NCBI GenBank assembly: GCA_017468215.1
Contig: JAFUJG010000172.1
Span: 1-6,076 of the forward strand
Length of the DNA stretch: 6,076 nt
DNA from: Clostridia bacterium
GTDB lineage: Bacteria; Bacillota; Clostridia; UMGS1883
Direction: 5' to 3'
The notes under the pieces are model-generated. The model made no database searches. It saw only the letters and a list, made by a program, of their open reading frames with translations, and was not told where the DNA came from. Position 1 is the first letter of the stretch. Each line of letters begins with the position of its first letter. Both the position numbers and the translations under genes were made by a program. This document shows positions 1 through 5,961 of the stretch, one piece after another.

Positions 1-149
1 ACGGTTCTCTCTTTGATGCTACACAGACAATGGTATCCAAGATTGGTGATGACCTTTATCAGGTACAGGTTGTTTCCTGGTACGACAACGAAAACAGCTA
101 CACAAGCCAGATGGTAAGAACAATTAAGTACTTCGCTGAACTCAACTAA
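1..149 (+). CDS. gap: Glyceraldehyde-3-phosphate dehydrogenase, C-terminal fragment (gene begins before the window)
   Basis: This is the last 48 codons of a type I GAPDH, the NAD(P)-dependent cytosolic glycolytic enzyme that oxidises and phosphorylates glyceraldehyde 3-phosphate to 1,3-bisphosphoglycerate. The reading frame runs from base 3 to the TAA at 147-149. The diagnostic feature is [16 protein letters not shown], with the WYDNE signature of the GAPDH C-terminal region encoded at 78-92; its Asn and Tyr lie near the nicotinamide in known structures. It is preceded by [10 protein letters not shown], matching the usual (S)S-x-D-x-x-x-T-M-V segment, and followed by the closing helix (IKYFAELN). 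The NAD-binding half and the catalytic Cys lie upstream of the window and cannot be checked, so NAD versus NADP preference is not assignable. A strong terminator follows 12 bases after the stop, so this is the end of its transcription unit. Family assignment is very secure despite the short fragment. Confidence 0.94.
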   Translation, partial: GSLFDATQTMVSKIGDDLYQVQVVSWYDNENSYTSQMVRTIKYFAELN

Positions 150-161
150 GTATTTAAAATT

Positions 162-196
162 AAGCCCGACGCAATGCGTCGGGCTTTTTTATTTTT
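162..196 (+). terminator. Intrinsic terminator of gap
   Basis: An 11-bp perfect stem (162-172 pairing with 176-186, arms AAGCCCGACGC and GCGTCGGGCTT) closes a 3-base AAT loop and runs into TTTTATTTTT. The GC-rich stem plus T tract is a textbook rho-independent terminator for gap. On the opposite strand the sequence after the stem has only a weak T-rich stretch, so it may act less efficiently for the convergent glycosidase gene that ends at 213. Confidence 0.95.
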
Positions 197-212
197 AAAA
201 TATAGGGTTTTG

Positions 213-1991
213 TTATTCTTCAATTATAAAGTATGTGTGATAAGGCTTGCCGTGCATTTTGTACATAGGCACAAACTTTAAGCCGTAGCCTGTAAGGGCA
301 ACCTCACCGTTTGCAGGAGTGAGGTCTTTTCCTATTGTAAGGAAGTTTTTGTAGCTGTTTTCGGCAACCATAACAAAGGGACCGTACATAACAGCACCGA
401 TTGTTTTGCCGTCAAGCTTGTCCGGTGTCTTTTCAAAGCGGACTTCGTAATTGAAGTTAACCTCTATAACATCCTTTTCGCCGGCTTTGTGGCAAAGCAC
501 AGCATACCTGCCACAGGCGGGCAGGCTAAAGGGATTTTCACACCATGTGGGAATACGGAAAAGTATTTTTGCATCGCAATCGCCTGTTATGGTAATTGTG
601 CCGCCGCCAAAGGGGAAGTTGGTATCAACCTCCACCGTGATATCGCCATTATAGGTTGCAGGTACATACTGGTTTACAACAAGGGTGTGGTCATCACGCA
701 TAAAGAAGGATGCATCCGTATATTTAACATGGTTTTCCATACCTGTGCCGTGGCAGCAGGTGAAGGAATTGTAATCGTCGGTATACTCCTTCTCAGCTCC
801 GGGACCTATGGGTAGCATATATGTAACACCGTTATGAATATCATCCGTTACGAAGGGAGTCTGGGATGAAAGTATCTGATTAATCATTGCCCTTTCGTAA
901 TAGTCCATATATTTAGCCTCATCGGGGTTTAAGCCGTAGAGCATACGTGCTGTTTTAAGCATATTGTAAGCTGCACAGGTTTCGCAGTTTGTAGCTTCTT
1001 TAATATTGAGTGCCAGCTCGTCGGGATTCTTAAAGGTTTCAGCCTGACCTACGCCACCGATAGCATACATGTGATGGTTTGTCACTATATCAAAAAAGTT
1101 TTTGCCTATATTGTAATAAAAATCGTCCTCTGTTGCCATATATTCCTCAATGGCACCAAGTATCTGGGGGATATGCTGGTTTGCATGGAGATTTTTGATT
1201 GTATCCTCGCCCTTTGACAAGCCGGGGAAAATATTGTCGTTGTCAAACATCTTTGCTGTTGTAAGATATGCTCTATCGCCTGTTATGTTATAAAGAGCTG
1301 TGAGCGACTCGTTCATGCCACCAAATTCACCTGCTATATACATGCTCCACATCTTTTTTCTGTGCTCGTCCGTAAGAGGAGCAAGGCGGTCGGCAATCCA
1401 TAGAGCAATACCCTTTGCACACTCCAACGCTTCCTCGTTGCCGCCTCGTGTATAACAATCGATAAGACCTGCCACAATTTTGTGAAGGGTATAGTAGGGC
1501 GCCCAGATTTTATTGTACTTTGTAAACTTTTCCAAAAGTGCAAACTGGTCGGGGGAGTATGCCGACAAAAAGCCTTCACCCCACTCAAGAGGATTAGTGC
1601 TCCAAAGCTCTGCCTCGGGATGCTCGCTGTCGCCCTTTGCTTTAAAATCGCTTGCTTTGCCCTTGCACATTAACTGCATTTTGCGGAGCTCAGACACCAT
1701 ATAATCCATCTTTTCTTTATACTGAGCCTTGCCTGTTGCAGAGTAGGCAAGAGCCAACGCCGACAAAAAATGACCTGTGGAATGACCACGTAAAAGACCT
1801 GTGGGCTCCTCCCAGCCCCCAAGGGGCTCACATTTATTGGCAATGCCGAATGTCATACGGAAGTTGTAGAGCATTCGGTCACAATCAAGTAAATCCAAAT
1901 ACGCCAGAGTGCGGTCACGGTTATCAGAAAACGCACTTTTTTTCAATACAGAATCGCTGAGGCGTGCATACTGTCCTTTAAGTTGTATCAT
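213..1991 (-). CDS. GH127/GH146-family (DUF1680) glycoside hydrolase, probable intracellular beta-L-arabinofuranosidase
   Basis: This 592-aa protein belongs to the DUF1680 superfamily, whose characterised members (for example HypBA1 of Bifidobacterium longum, GH127) release L-arabinofuranose from beta-linked arabino-oligosaccharides of plant cell-wall glycoproteins or pectin. The N-terminal (alpha/alpha) barrel spans roughly residues 20-410 and includes LRGHSTGHFLSA (67-78) and GEFGGMNESL (221-230). Catalytic features are E337-T-C339 (ETCAAYNMLK) and C412-C413 (TCCHGTG). By family knowledge these correspond to HypBA1 Glu338, Cys340, Cys417 and Cys418, which bind zinc, with the first Cys of the CC pair as the unusual thiol nucleophile. 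E318 in QAETF is the likely general acid/base. A beta-sandwich region follows from about 430 to the end. At 592 aa it is somewhat shorter than HypBA1. There is no signal peptide or membrane segment, so it should act in the cytosol on imported oligosaccharides. GAAAGGA at 2001-2007 fixes the start. GH127 versus GH146, and the exact linkage, cannot be decided here. Confidence 0.9.
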   Translation of the reverse strand: MIQLKGQYARLSDSVLKKSAFSDNRDRTLAYLDLLDCDRMLYNFRMTFGIANKCEPLGGWEEPTGLLRGHSTGHFLSALALAYSATGKAQYKEKMDYMVSELRKMQLMCKGKASDFKAKGDSEHPEAELWSTNPLEWGEGFLSAYSPDQFALLEKFTKYNKIWAPYYTLHKIVAGLIDCYTRGGNEEALECAKGIALWIADRLAPLTDEHRKKMWSMYIAGEFGGMNESLTALYNITGDRAYLTTAKMFDNDNIFPGLSKGEDTIKNLHANQHIPQILGAIEEYMATEDDFYYNIGKNFFDIVTNHHMYAIGGVGQAETFKNPDELALNIKEATNCETCAAYNMLKTARMLYGLNPDEAKYMDYYERAMINQILSSQTPFVTDDIHNGVTYMLPIGPGAEKEYTDDYNSFTCCHGTGMENHVKYTDASFFMRDDHTLVVNQYVPATYNGDITVEVDTNFPFGGGTITITGDCDAKILFRIPTWCENPFSLPACGRYAVLCHKAGEKDVIEVNFNYEVRFEKTPDKLDGKTIGAVMYGPFVMVAENSYKNFLTIGKDLTPANGEVALTGYGLKFVPMYKMHGKPYHTYFIIEE

Positions 1992-2000
1992 AATATTCAG

Positions 2001-2007
2001 TCCTTTC
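2001..2007 (-). promoter_or_regulatory. Ribosome binding site of the GH127-type gene
   Basis: On the minus strand GAAAGGA lies 9 bases before the ATG at 1991-1989. It supports the MIQLKGQY start over any internal start. Confidence 0.8.
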
Positions 2008-2021
2008 AGTAAACTAAAAAA

Positions 2022-2050
2022 AGCTTAACATATTGCACAAATAAAGTCAA
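2022..2050 (-). promoter_or_regulatory. Predicted sigma-A promoter of the GH127-type gene
   Basis: Read on the minus strand, TTGACT (2050-2045) and TAAGCT (2027-2022) are separated by 17 bases. The -10 is weak in its middle bases but is preceded by TG one base upstream (2030-2029), an extended -10 element that can compensate. The start of transcription would be near 2015, giving a leader of only about 24 nt. This is inferred from consensus matching. Confidence 0.6.
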
Positions 2051-2059
2051 CAATACACC

Positions 2060-2087
2060 TTGAAATCCTTTAAAATAGTGGTATAAT
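2060..2087 (+). promoter_or_regulatory. Predicted sigma-A promoter of the M18 aminopeptidase-rqcP operon
   Basis: TTGAAA (2060-2065) and a perfect TATAAT (2082-2087) are spaced by 16 bases. A TG at 2079-2080, one base before the -10, makes it an extended -10 promoter. Transcription should start near 2094, leaving a leader of about 31 nt. Its -35 box is only 9 bases from the -35 box of the divergent glycosidase promoter. Confidence 0.75.
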
Positions 2088-2109
2088 AAATGCAAAGGAA
2101 ATTTTTGTG

Positions 2110-2115
2110 AAAGGA
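2110..2115 (+). promoter_or_regulatory. Ribosome binding site of the M18 aminopeptidase
   Basis: AAAGGA lies 9 bases upstream of the ATG at 2125, which supports the MKLEFKNGW start. Confidence 0.8.
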
Positions 2116-2124
2116 TGATTATTT

Positions 2125-3525
2125 ATGAAGCTTGAATTTAAGAACGGCTGGAATGTAATCGACGATGCCGAAAAGGCAAAGGTTTTTGAATTTGGTGAAG
2201 GCTATAAAACATACCTCGATGAAGGTAAAACAGAGCGTGAATGCGTTAAGACAACAGTTGCCATGGCAGAGGCAGCAGGCTTTAAGAATCTTAACGATGT
2301 AGAAAGCCTTAAAACAGGCGACAAGGTTTATGCAATCAACAAGAACAAGTGCATTATGCTTGCTGTTATCGGCGAAAAGAAGGTAAGTGAAGGTGTTAAT
2401 ATTGCAGGTGCACATATCGATGCTCCCAGACTTGACCTTAAGCAGAATCCTCTTTTTGAAGACGGCGATATGGCGTTTTTTAAAACACATTACTACGGCG
2501 GTATCAAGAAGTATCAGTGGGCGGCAATTCCTCTTGCTATCCACGGTGTTGTAGTTCTTGCAGACGGCACAAAGAAGGAAATTTCCGTAGGCGACTATGA
2601 CGACGATTTCACATTTGTTATAACAGACCTCCTTCCTCACCTTGGCAGAAACCAGATGAGCAAAACAGGCGACAAAATGCTTGAAGGCGAACAGCTTACA
2701 ATTCTTCTGGGCTCTATTCCTTACGAAGGTGAAGACGACGAGGAAACAGGTCTTAAGAAGGGCGAGGTTAAGAGCAAGATGCTCTCTATCCTCAACGAAA
2801 AGTACGGTATATGTGAGGAGGATTTCCTTTCTGCAGAGCTTGAAATTGTTCCTGCATTTAAGGCAAAGGACCTTGGCTTTGACCGCAGCATGATTGCAGC
2901 ATACGGCCACGATGACCGTGTTTGCTCCTATGCGGCACTTAAGGCTGTTCTGGATATTGCTACTCCCGAAAAGACAGCAGTATGCATCCTTACAGACAAG
3001 GAAGAAGTCGGCAGTATGGGTAACACAGGTGCAAAGAGCTACTTTATGCAGCTTGTTCTTTCCGAGCTTATGGAAAAGACCGGCGAAATACCTTCCGACA
3101 TTAACCGTCTTCGTATGCTTGATAAGTCCTTCTGCCTTTCTGCTGACGTTTCTGCAGCGTTTGACCCCAAGTTCAGTGATGTTTATGACGGACAGAATTG
3201 CGGCAGAATGAACAAGGGTATCGCAATAAGCAAGTACACAGGCAGCGGCGGCAAGAGCGGAAGCAATGATGCATCTGCGGAGCTTATGGGCCTTGTAAGA
3301 AAGATTTTTAACGATAACAACGTTCTCTGGCACACAGCAGAGCTTGGTAAGGTTGATGCAGGCGGCGGCGGTACAATCGCTCAGTTTGTTGCAAACTTAG
3401 GAGTTAACACAATAGACTGCGGTGTTCCCATGCTCAGCATGCATGCACCCTATGAAGTAGTAGGTAAGATGGACCTTTACATGTCCTACAAGGCATTTGC
3501 TGCTTTCTATAAGGACTGCAAGTAA
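2125..3525 (+). CDS. M18-family zinc aminopeptidase (aspartyl aminopeptidase / aminopeptidase I type)
   Basis: This 466-aa protein, a normal length for the family, is a cytosolic M18 metallo-aminopeptidase that removes N-terminal residues from peptides and usually forms large tetrahedral homododecamers. The visible co-catalytic zinc site is complete: H97 and D99 in GAHIDAPRLDLK, the bridging Asp in HDDR (D263 most likely), catalytic base E293 and ligand E294 in DKEEVGSMGNTG, D341 in SADVSAAFDP, and H440 in SMHAPYEVVGKMD. The glycine-rich stretch GSGGKSGSNDASAE (373-386) and FFKTHYYGGIKKYQW (118-132) are also typical of bacterial M18 proteins. The dimerisation/PA-like insert lies roughly at residues 105-255. 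There is no signal peptide. The preferred N-terminal residue (acidic, as in aspartyl aminopeptidase, or broad, as in aminopeptidase I) cannot be read from sequence. It is the first gene of an operon, 13 bases before rqcP. The strand opposite it is open for about 400 codons, but that frame resembles no known family and is a codon-usage shadow. Confidence 0.95.
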   Translation: MKLEFKNGWNVIDDAEKAKVFEFGEGYKTYLDEGKTERECVKTTVAMAEAAGFKNLNDVESLKTGDKVYAINKNKCIMLAVIGEKKVSEGVNIAGAHIDAPRLDLKQNPLFEDGDMAFFKTHYYGGIKKYQWAAIPLAIHGVVVLADGTKKEISVGDYDDDFTFVITDLLPHLGRNQMSKTGDKMLEGEQLTILLGSIPYEGEDDEETGLKKGEVKSKMLSILNEKYGICEEDFLSAELEIVPAFKAKDLGFDRSMIAAYGHDDRVCSYAALKAVLDIATPEKTAVCILTDKEEVGSMGNTGAKSYFMQLVLSELMEKTGEIPSDINRLRMLDKSFCLSADVSAAFDPKFSDVYDGQNCGRMNKGIAISKYTGSGGKSGSNDASAELMGLVRKIFNDNNVLWHTAELGKVDAGGGGTIAQFVANLGVNTIDCGVPMLSMHAPYEVVGKMDLYMSYKAFAAFYKDCK

Positions 3526-3528
3526 ATC

Positions 3529-3532
3529 GGGG
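3529..3532 (+). promoter_or_regulatory. Weak ribosome binding site of rqcP
   Basis: GGGG, 6 bases before the ATG at 3539, is the only Shine-Dalgarno-like sequence in the 13-base gap. It is a poorer match than the AAAGGA-type sites of the other genes, so the second gene may depend partly on translation reinitiating after the M18 stop codon. Inference only. Confidence 0.45.
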
Positions 3533-3538
3533 TAAATT

Positions 3539-3784
3539 ATGCGTATTGATAAATATTTGAAGGTTTCACGTCTCATAAAGAGGCGTACCGTTGCTGCCGA
3601 GGCTTGCACAGGCGGCAGGATAACAATTAATGACAAGGTTGCAAAAGCATCCAGCGAGGTTAAGGTGGGCGACATTATTACAATAACTTTTGGCGAAAGG
3701 GTTATTAAGGTGAGGGTTGAGACCATTACCGAGCACGCACTCAAAGCCGATGCTGCAGCTATGTACAGTGTAATTGAAGGTTAA
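3539..3784 (+). CDS. rqcP: RqcP-like S4-domain RNA-binding protein (ribosome-associated quality control)
   Basis: This 81-aa protein consists almost entirely of one S4 RNA-binding domain: MRIDKYLKVSRLIKRRTVA (1-19), GGRITINDKVAK, then SSEVKVGDIITITFGERVIKVRV. It closely resembles RqcP (YabO) of Bacillus subtilis (about 86 aa) and, more distantly, Hsp15. RqcP binds the 50S subunit carrying peptidyl-tRNA from a stalled ribosome and works with RqcH in adding C-terminal alanine tails that mark nascent chains for degradation. R2 and R16, in the basic N-terminal helix, match positions reported as important in B. subtilis RqcP. In Bacillus and many clostridia the gene sits with mazG/hup, yabP, yabQ and divIC; here none of those neighbours is seen and the gene follows an M18 aminopeptidase by 13 bases, presumably sharing its promoter. 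A composite terminator follows directly. The family is secure; the specific RqcP role is inferred from similarity and size. Confidence 0.88.
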   Translation: MRIDKYLKVSRLIKRRTVAAEACTGGRITINDKVAKASSEVKVGDIITITFGERVIKVRVETITEHALKADAAAMYSVIEG

Positions 3785-3786
3785 CG

Positions 3787-3834
3787 AAAAAAGTCTCCTA
3801 AAGGTGTGTCCACCTAAATGGAGACTTTTTTCTT
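3787..3834 (+). terminator. Composite intrinsic terminator after rqcP
   Basis: A 12-bp outer stem (3787-3798 with 3820-3831: AAAAAAGTCTCC and GGAGACTTTTTT) encloses a second hairpin (AGGTG 3802-3806 with CACCT 3811-3815, loop TGTC), with small internal loops between. The T run is part of the outer stem's 3' arm. Because the arms begin with A6 and end with T6, the structure is also suited to stop transcription arriving from the right. It starts 2 bases after the rqcP stop codon. Confidence 0.9.
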
Positions 3835-3853
3835 AAATTTAGCAAATTAACTA

Positions 3854-3882
3854 TTTACAATCACATTTTTTTACTGTATAAT
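3854..3882 (+). promoter_or_regulatory. Predicted sigma-A promoter of the secreted discoidin protein
   Basis: TTTACA (3854-3859) and a perfect TATAAT (3877-3882) are separated by an ideal 17 bases. It is AT-rich upstream and directly follows the rqcP terminator, so the secreted-protein gene is a separate transcription unit. Transcription would begin at about 3889, leaving a leader of roughly 90 nt. Confidence 0.8.
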
Positions 3883-3888
3883 AATTAT

Positions 3889-3953
3889 GTATCTCTATAT
3901 AATAGAGGTACGTGTCGAAGGACATCCTTTAAAATATTTTAGGCTATAAGCCT
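3889..3953 (+). promoter_or_regulatory. Structured 5' leader: three small hairpins upstream of the secreted-protein gene
   Basis: The leader contains (a) a 10-bp hairpin with one T-G wobble, 3889-3898 pairing with 3902-3911 around an ATA loop, beginning at the predicted first transcribed base; (b) a short hairpin GTGTC/GACAT (3912-3916 with 3921-3925), mutually exclusive with AAGG/CCTT (3918-3921 with 3926-3929); (c) AGGCT/AGCCT (3941-3945 with 3949-3953, loop ATA), 12 bases before the Shine-Dalgarno site. A 5'-terminal hairpin commonly protects mRNA from 5' end-dependent decay, a plausible role for an abundant secreted protein. I do not recognise any known riboswitch class. The pairing is seen directly; function is inferred. 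Confidence 0.5.
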
Positions 3954-3965
3954 TTGAAAATGAAA

Positions 3966-3972
3966 GGAAGGA
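3966..3972 (+). promoter_or_regulatory. Strong ribosome binding site of the secreted discoidin protein
   Basis: GGAAGGA, 6 bases before the ATG at 3979, is purine-rich and well spaced. An ATG at 3960 precedes it but is in another frame and lacks a Shine-Dalgarno sequence, so 3979 is the start. The following MKK... signal peptide confirms this. Confidence 0.85.
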
Positions 3973-3978
3973 AACTTT

Positions 3979-5898
3979 ATGAAAAAGGTTTTAAGTATCC
4001 TTGTTGTGCTTTGCATGGTGCTTTCTCTTGTAACTGTTGCTAATGCGGCAGATTATGCACTTGCAGTCAACAACAACATAGCTATTAAGGTTGGCAGCAC
4101 CAACGCAATAGCTTGGAACAACATTGTTAACACAGTTGCACCCGTTGAGGAAAACGGAACAATGCTCGCACCTGTAGCATTTGTAGTAGCGGGCTTTAAC
4201 GGTTCTGTTACAGAATATGGCGGCGTTACCGTTGTAACAATGGGTGACACCAATGCATATATGATTGCAGGCAACCGCAACGTGGTTGTAAACGGCAGAG
4301 TATTTTATCCCGAAGTTGCACCTAAGGTTGTAAACGGCGTTCTTATGCTTCCTGTTGAATTCCTTGGCGAAACAGTTCTCGGAAAAGCTGTTTATTATGA
4401 TGACGTTACAAAGGTAGCTGTTATTTCTCACAGAAAGTGTCTCTCCTCTCGTGACAGAGAAGTTCTGGACACAATCTCAACAGCTATTGATACAGGCGTT
4501 CTCCCCGAAATTGTTATCAAAGCACCTGTTCTTGAAACAGTAGGCGGTGCAATGGGCGGTTCCAATGCTGAAACAGGTCAGCTCAAGTTCGTTAGCGTTA
4601 CTGCAGACCAGGAGCCCGAACCCGAAAATAACGGCTACTGCATGGTAGACGGTAACCTTGGTTCTCGTTGGGCAAGTAACGGTCCTGCTGTTGCTGTTCT
4701 TGACCTTGGTGCAGTTAAGCCTGTAACACACATTAAGGTAGCTGTTTGGAAGCCTAACGAAAGAGCTACAAACTATTCTGTTGAAGTTTCCGCAGATGGC
4801 GGCAGATACACAAGAGTATTTGATGGTTCATCTTCCGGTTCTACATATGATTCCTACGATGTTAACGATTCTATCCGTTACGTGAGACTCAGCACAAACG
4901 GCACAAGCGTAGGTACATGGGCAAGTATCCTTGAAGTTGAAGCTTGGAACGGTACAGCAGTTGTTACACCTTCTGTAGGTGGTGGTGCTACAGGTACAGT
5001 TGTAGCTGCTCCCACAGGCACAAAGGTTACACTTTCTTCCTCTATGCTTACAGCAAGCCAGACACCCGAAGCAGAAAACCATGCAGGCAACCTTGTTGAC
5101 GGTAATAAGATGACAGTATGGGCTTCTCAGGGTGATGCATCCGTTACAATCAACCTTGGTAGTGCAAAGGTAGTATCTACTGTAGGTGTTGCAATGAAGA
5201 TGTACGAGGATGACAGAACTATTCCTTATGACATTGAGCTTTCTAACGACGGTGTAACATTCACACAGGTTTGGACAGGTTCAAGTGAACCCATGACAGA
5301 TACAACAAAGTATGTATCTATCGGTAGCGGTGCTCAGTATGTTCGTATCACAGCTCATGGTAACACAATCTCCGGTTGGAACTCCATTGCTGAAGTTGAA
5401 GTTTACACATCCGGTGCAGCTACAGGTACAACTACCACAACCACCACAACAACTACTACAACTGCTACAGGCGGAGGCTCTGTTGTTTCTACAGCTACAG
5501 GTACAAAGGTAGCTCTTTCCGCTTCCATGCTTACAGCAAGCCAGACACCCGAAGCAGAAAACCATGCAGGCAACCTTGTTGACGGCAACAAGCAGACAGT
5601 ATGGGCTTCTCAGAACGAAGCGTTTGTAGTTATCGACCTTGGCAGCGAAAAGACACTTTCTTGCGTAGGCGTTGCTATGAAGATGTATGATGATACACGT
5701 ACAATCCCCTACAAGATTGAAGTTTCTTCCGACGGCGTTTCATACACAGAAATCTGGAGTGGTGACAGCGAGCCTCAGACAGATACAACAAAGTATGTTT
5801 CCACATCTGCAAAGGCAAGATACATAAAGGTTACAGCTTACGGCAACACAGTTTCCGGCTGGAATAGTATTGGCGAAATCGAAGTATACACAAAATAA
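3979..5898 (+). CDS. Secreted protein with Cu-amine-oxidase-N-like domain and three discoidin (F5/8 type C) domains
   Basis: The protein has 639 aa. Residues 1-23 form a Sec signal peptide (MKK, hydrophobic core, ANA-A cleavage site). Residues about 30-152 resemble the copper amine oxidase N-terminal-like domain of clostridial surface proteins, with two enG.mLaPV/vNGvlMLPVEF motifs (59-69, 118-128) and a closing VYYDDVTKVAVIS; in such proteins it is not an amine oxidase. A linker (about 155-200) leads to three discoidin/CBM32-like beta-sandwich domains at about 201-323, 346-477 and 507-638, each with a (L/M)VDGN...WAS signature and an E-V-E-x(W/Y)-type end. By family, discoidin domains bind glycans or other surface ligands. 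Domains 2 and 3 share about 73% identity by hand alignment and are separated by a linker with 12 consecutive Thr (484-495). No catalytic domain, LPXTG, SLH, dockerin or C-terminal membrane segment is visible, so it is either released or held to the wall non-covalently. Own promoter and terminator indicate a single-gene unit. Ligand unknown. Confidence 0.88.
   Translation: MKKVLSILVVLCMVLSLVTVANAADYALAVNNNIAIKVGSTNAIAWNNIVNTVAPVEENGTMLAPVAFVVAGFNGSVTEYGGVTVVTMGDTNAYMIAGNRNVVVNGRVFYPEVAPKVVNGVLMLPVEFLGETVLGKAVYYDDVTKVAVISHRKCLSSRDREVLDTISTAIDTGVLPEIVIKAPVLETVGGAMGGSNAETGQLKFVSVTADQEPEPENNGYCMVDGNLGSRWASNGPAVAVLDLGAVKPVTHIKVAVWKPNERATNYSVEVSADGGRYTRVFDGSSSGSTYDSYDVNDSIRYVRLSTNGTSVGTWASILEVEAWNGTAVVTPSVGGGATGTVVAAPTGTKVTLSSSMLTASQTPEAENHAGNLVDGNKMTVWASQGDASVTINLGSAKVVSTVGVAMKMYEDDRTIPYDIELSNDGVTFTQVWTGSSEPMTDTTKYVSIGSGAQYVRITAHGNTISGWNSIAEVEVYTSGAATGTTTTTTTTTTTTATGGGSVVSTATGTKVALSASMLTASQTPEAENHAGNLVDGNKQTVWASQNEAFVVIDLGSEKTLSCVGVAMKMYDDTRTIPYKIEVSSDGVSYTEIWSGDSEPQTDTTKYVSTSAKARYIKVTAYGNTVSGWNSIGEIEVYTK
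5014..5412 (+). repeat. Discoidin-domain tandem repeat, copy A
   Basis: This encodes the second discoidin domain (residues about 346-477). It is duplicated 483 bp (161 codons) downstream. Positions 5044-5102 are identical, base for base, to 5527-5585 (59 bp including every synonymous position), while the rest of the domain has diverged. Confidence 0.88.
5428..5463 (+). repeat. Poly-threonine codon tract (12 ACN codons)
   Basis: Twelve consecutive Thr codons, mixing ACA, ACT and ACC, encode the linker between discoidin domains 2 and 3. Mixed codons argue that the peptide tract is selected rather than being pure slippage of one trinucleotide. Thr-rich linkers in secreted proteins are usually flexible spacers and are often O-glycosylated. 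Confidence 0.9.
5497..5895 (+). repeat. Discoidin-domain tandem repeat, copy B
   Basis: This encodes the third discoidin domain (about residues 507-639), a copy of the block 483 bp upstream. The first part (5527-5585) is a 59-bp perfect match to copy A. Further shared short blocks occur around 5594-5612 and 5780-5797. Confidence 0.88.
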
Positions 5899-5923
5899 CT
5901 TCATAAATGGCGCAGACCATTCA

Positions 5924-5957
5924 AAAACGGGCACTTTTATAAGTGTCCGTTTTGTAT
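5924..5957 (+). terminator. Intrinsic terminator of the secreted-protein gene
   Basis: A 13-bp stem with one G-T wobble (5924-5936 with 5941-5953; core ACGGGCACTT / AAGTGTCCGT) closes a 4-base TTAT loop and ends in TTTTGTATT. It lies 25 bases after the stop codon at 5896-5898. The A-run on the left arm makes it potentially bidirectional. Confidence 0.88.
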
Positions 5958-5961
5958 TAGC

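Noticed and set aside
2119..3333. Open frame of about 404 codons on the minus strand opposite the M18 aminopeptidase gene
   Set aside because: The translation is unusually rich in Cys, Lys and Asn, matches no recognisable family, has no ribosome binding site noticed, and overlaps a gene with complete catalytic motifs. It follows from the codon choice of the real gene.
3889..3978. Known riboswitch (such as c-di-GMP or preQ1) in the leader of the secreted-protein gene
   Set aside because: The conserved core sequences of those classes are not present, and the hairpins are short and simple.
3960..4043. Short out-of-frame ORF starting at the ATG at 3960, overlapping the signal-peptide region
   Set aside because: It has no Shine-Dalgarno sequence and contains the real ribosome binding site within it. 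It would encode a 27-codon peptide of no recognisable nature, so it is unlikely to be a translated leader peptide.
5428..5463. Phase-variable microsatellite in the Thr linker
   Set aside because: The ACN codons are mixed (ACA, ACT, ACC) rather than a uniform repeat, and length changes in threes would keep the frame, so on/off switching is not expected.
4828..5591. Minus-strand frames opposite the discoidin domains, including two Cys-rich peptides with near-identical starts
   Set aside because: They are reverse reads of the duplicated domain DNA, which explains their similarity to each other. The Cys and Val runs come from Thr and Ala codons read backwards.
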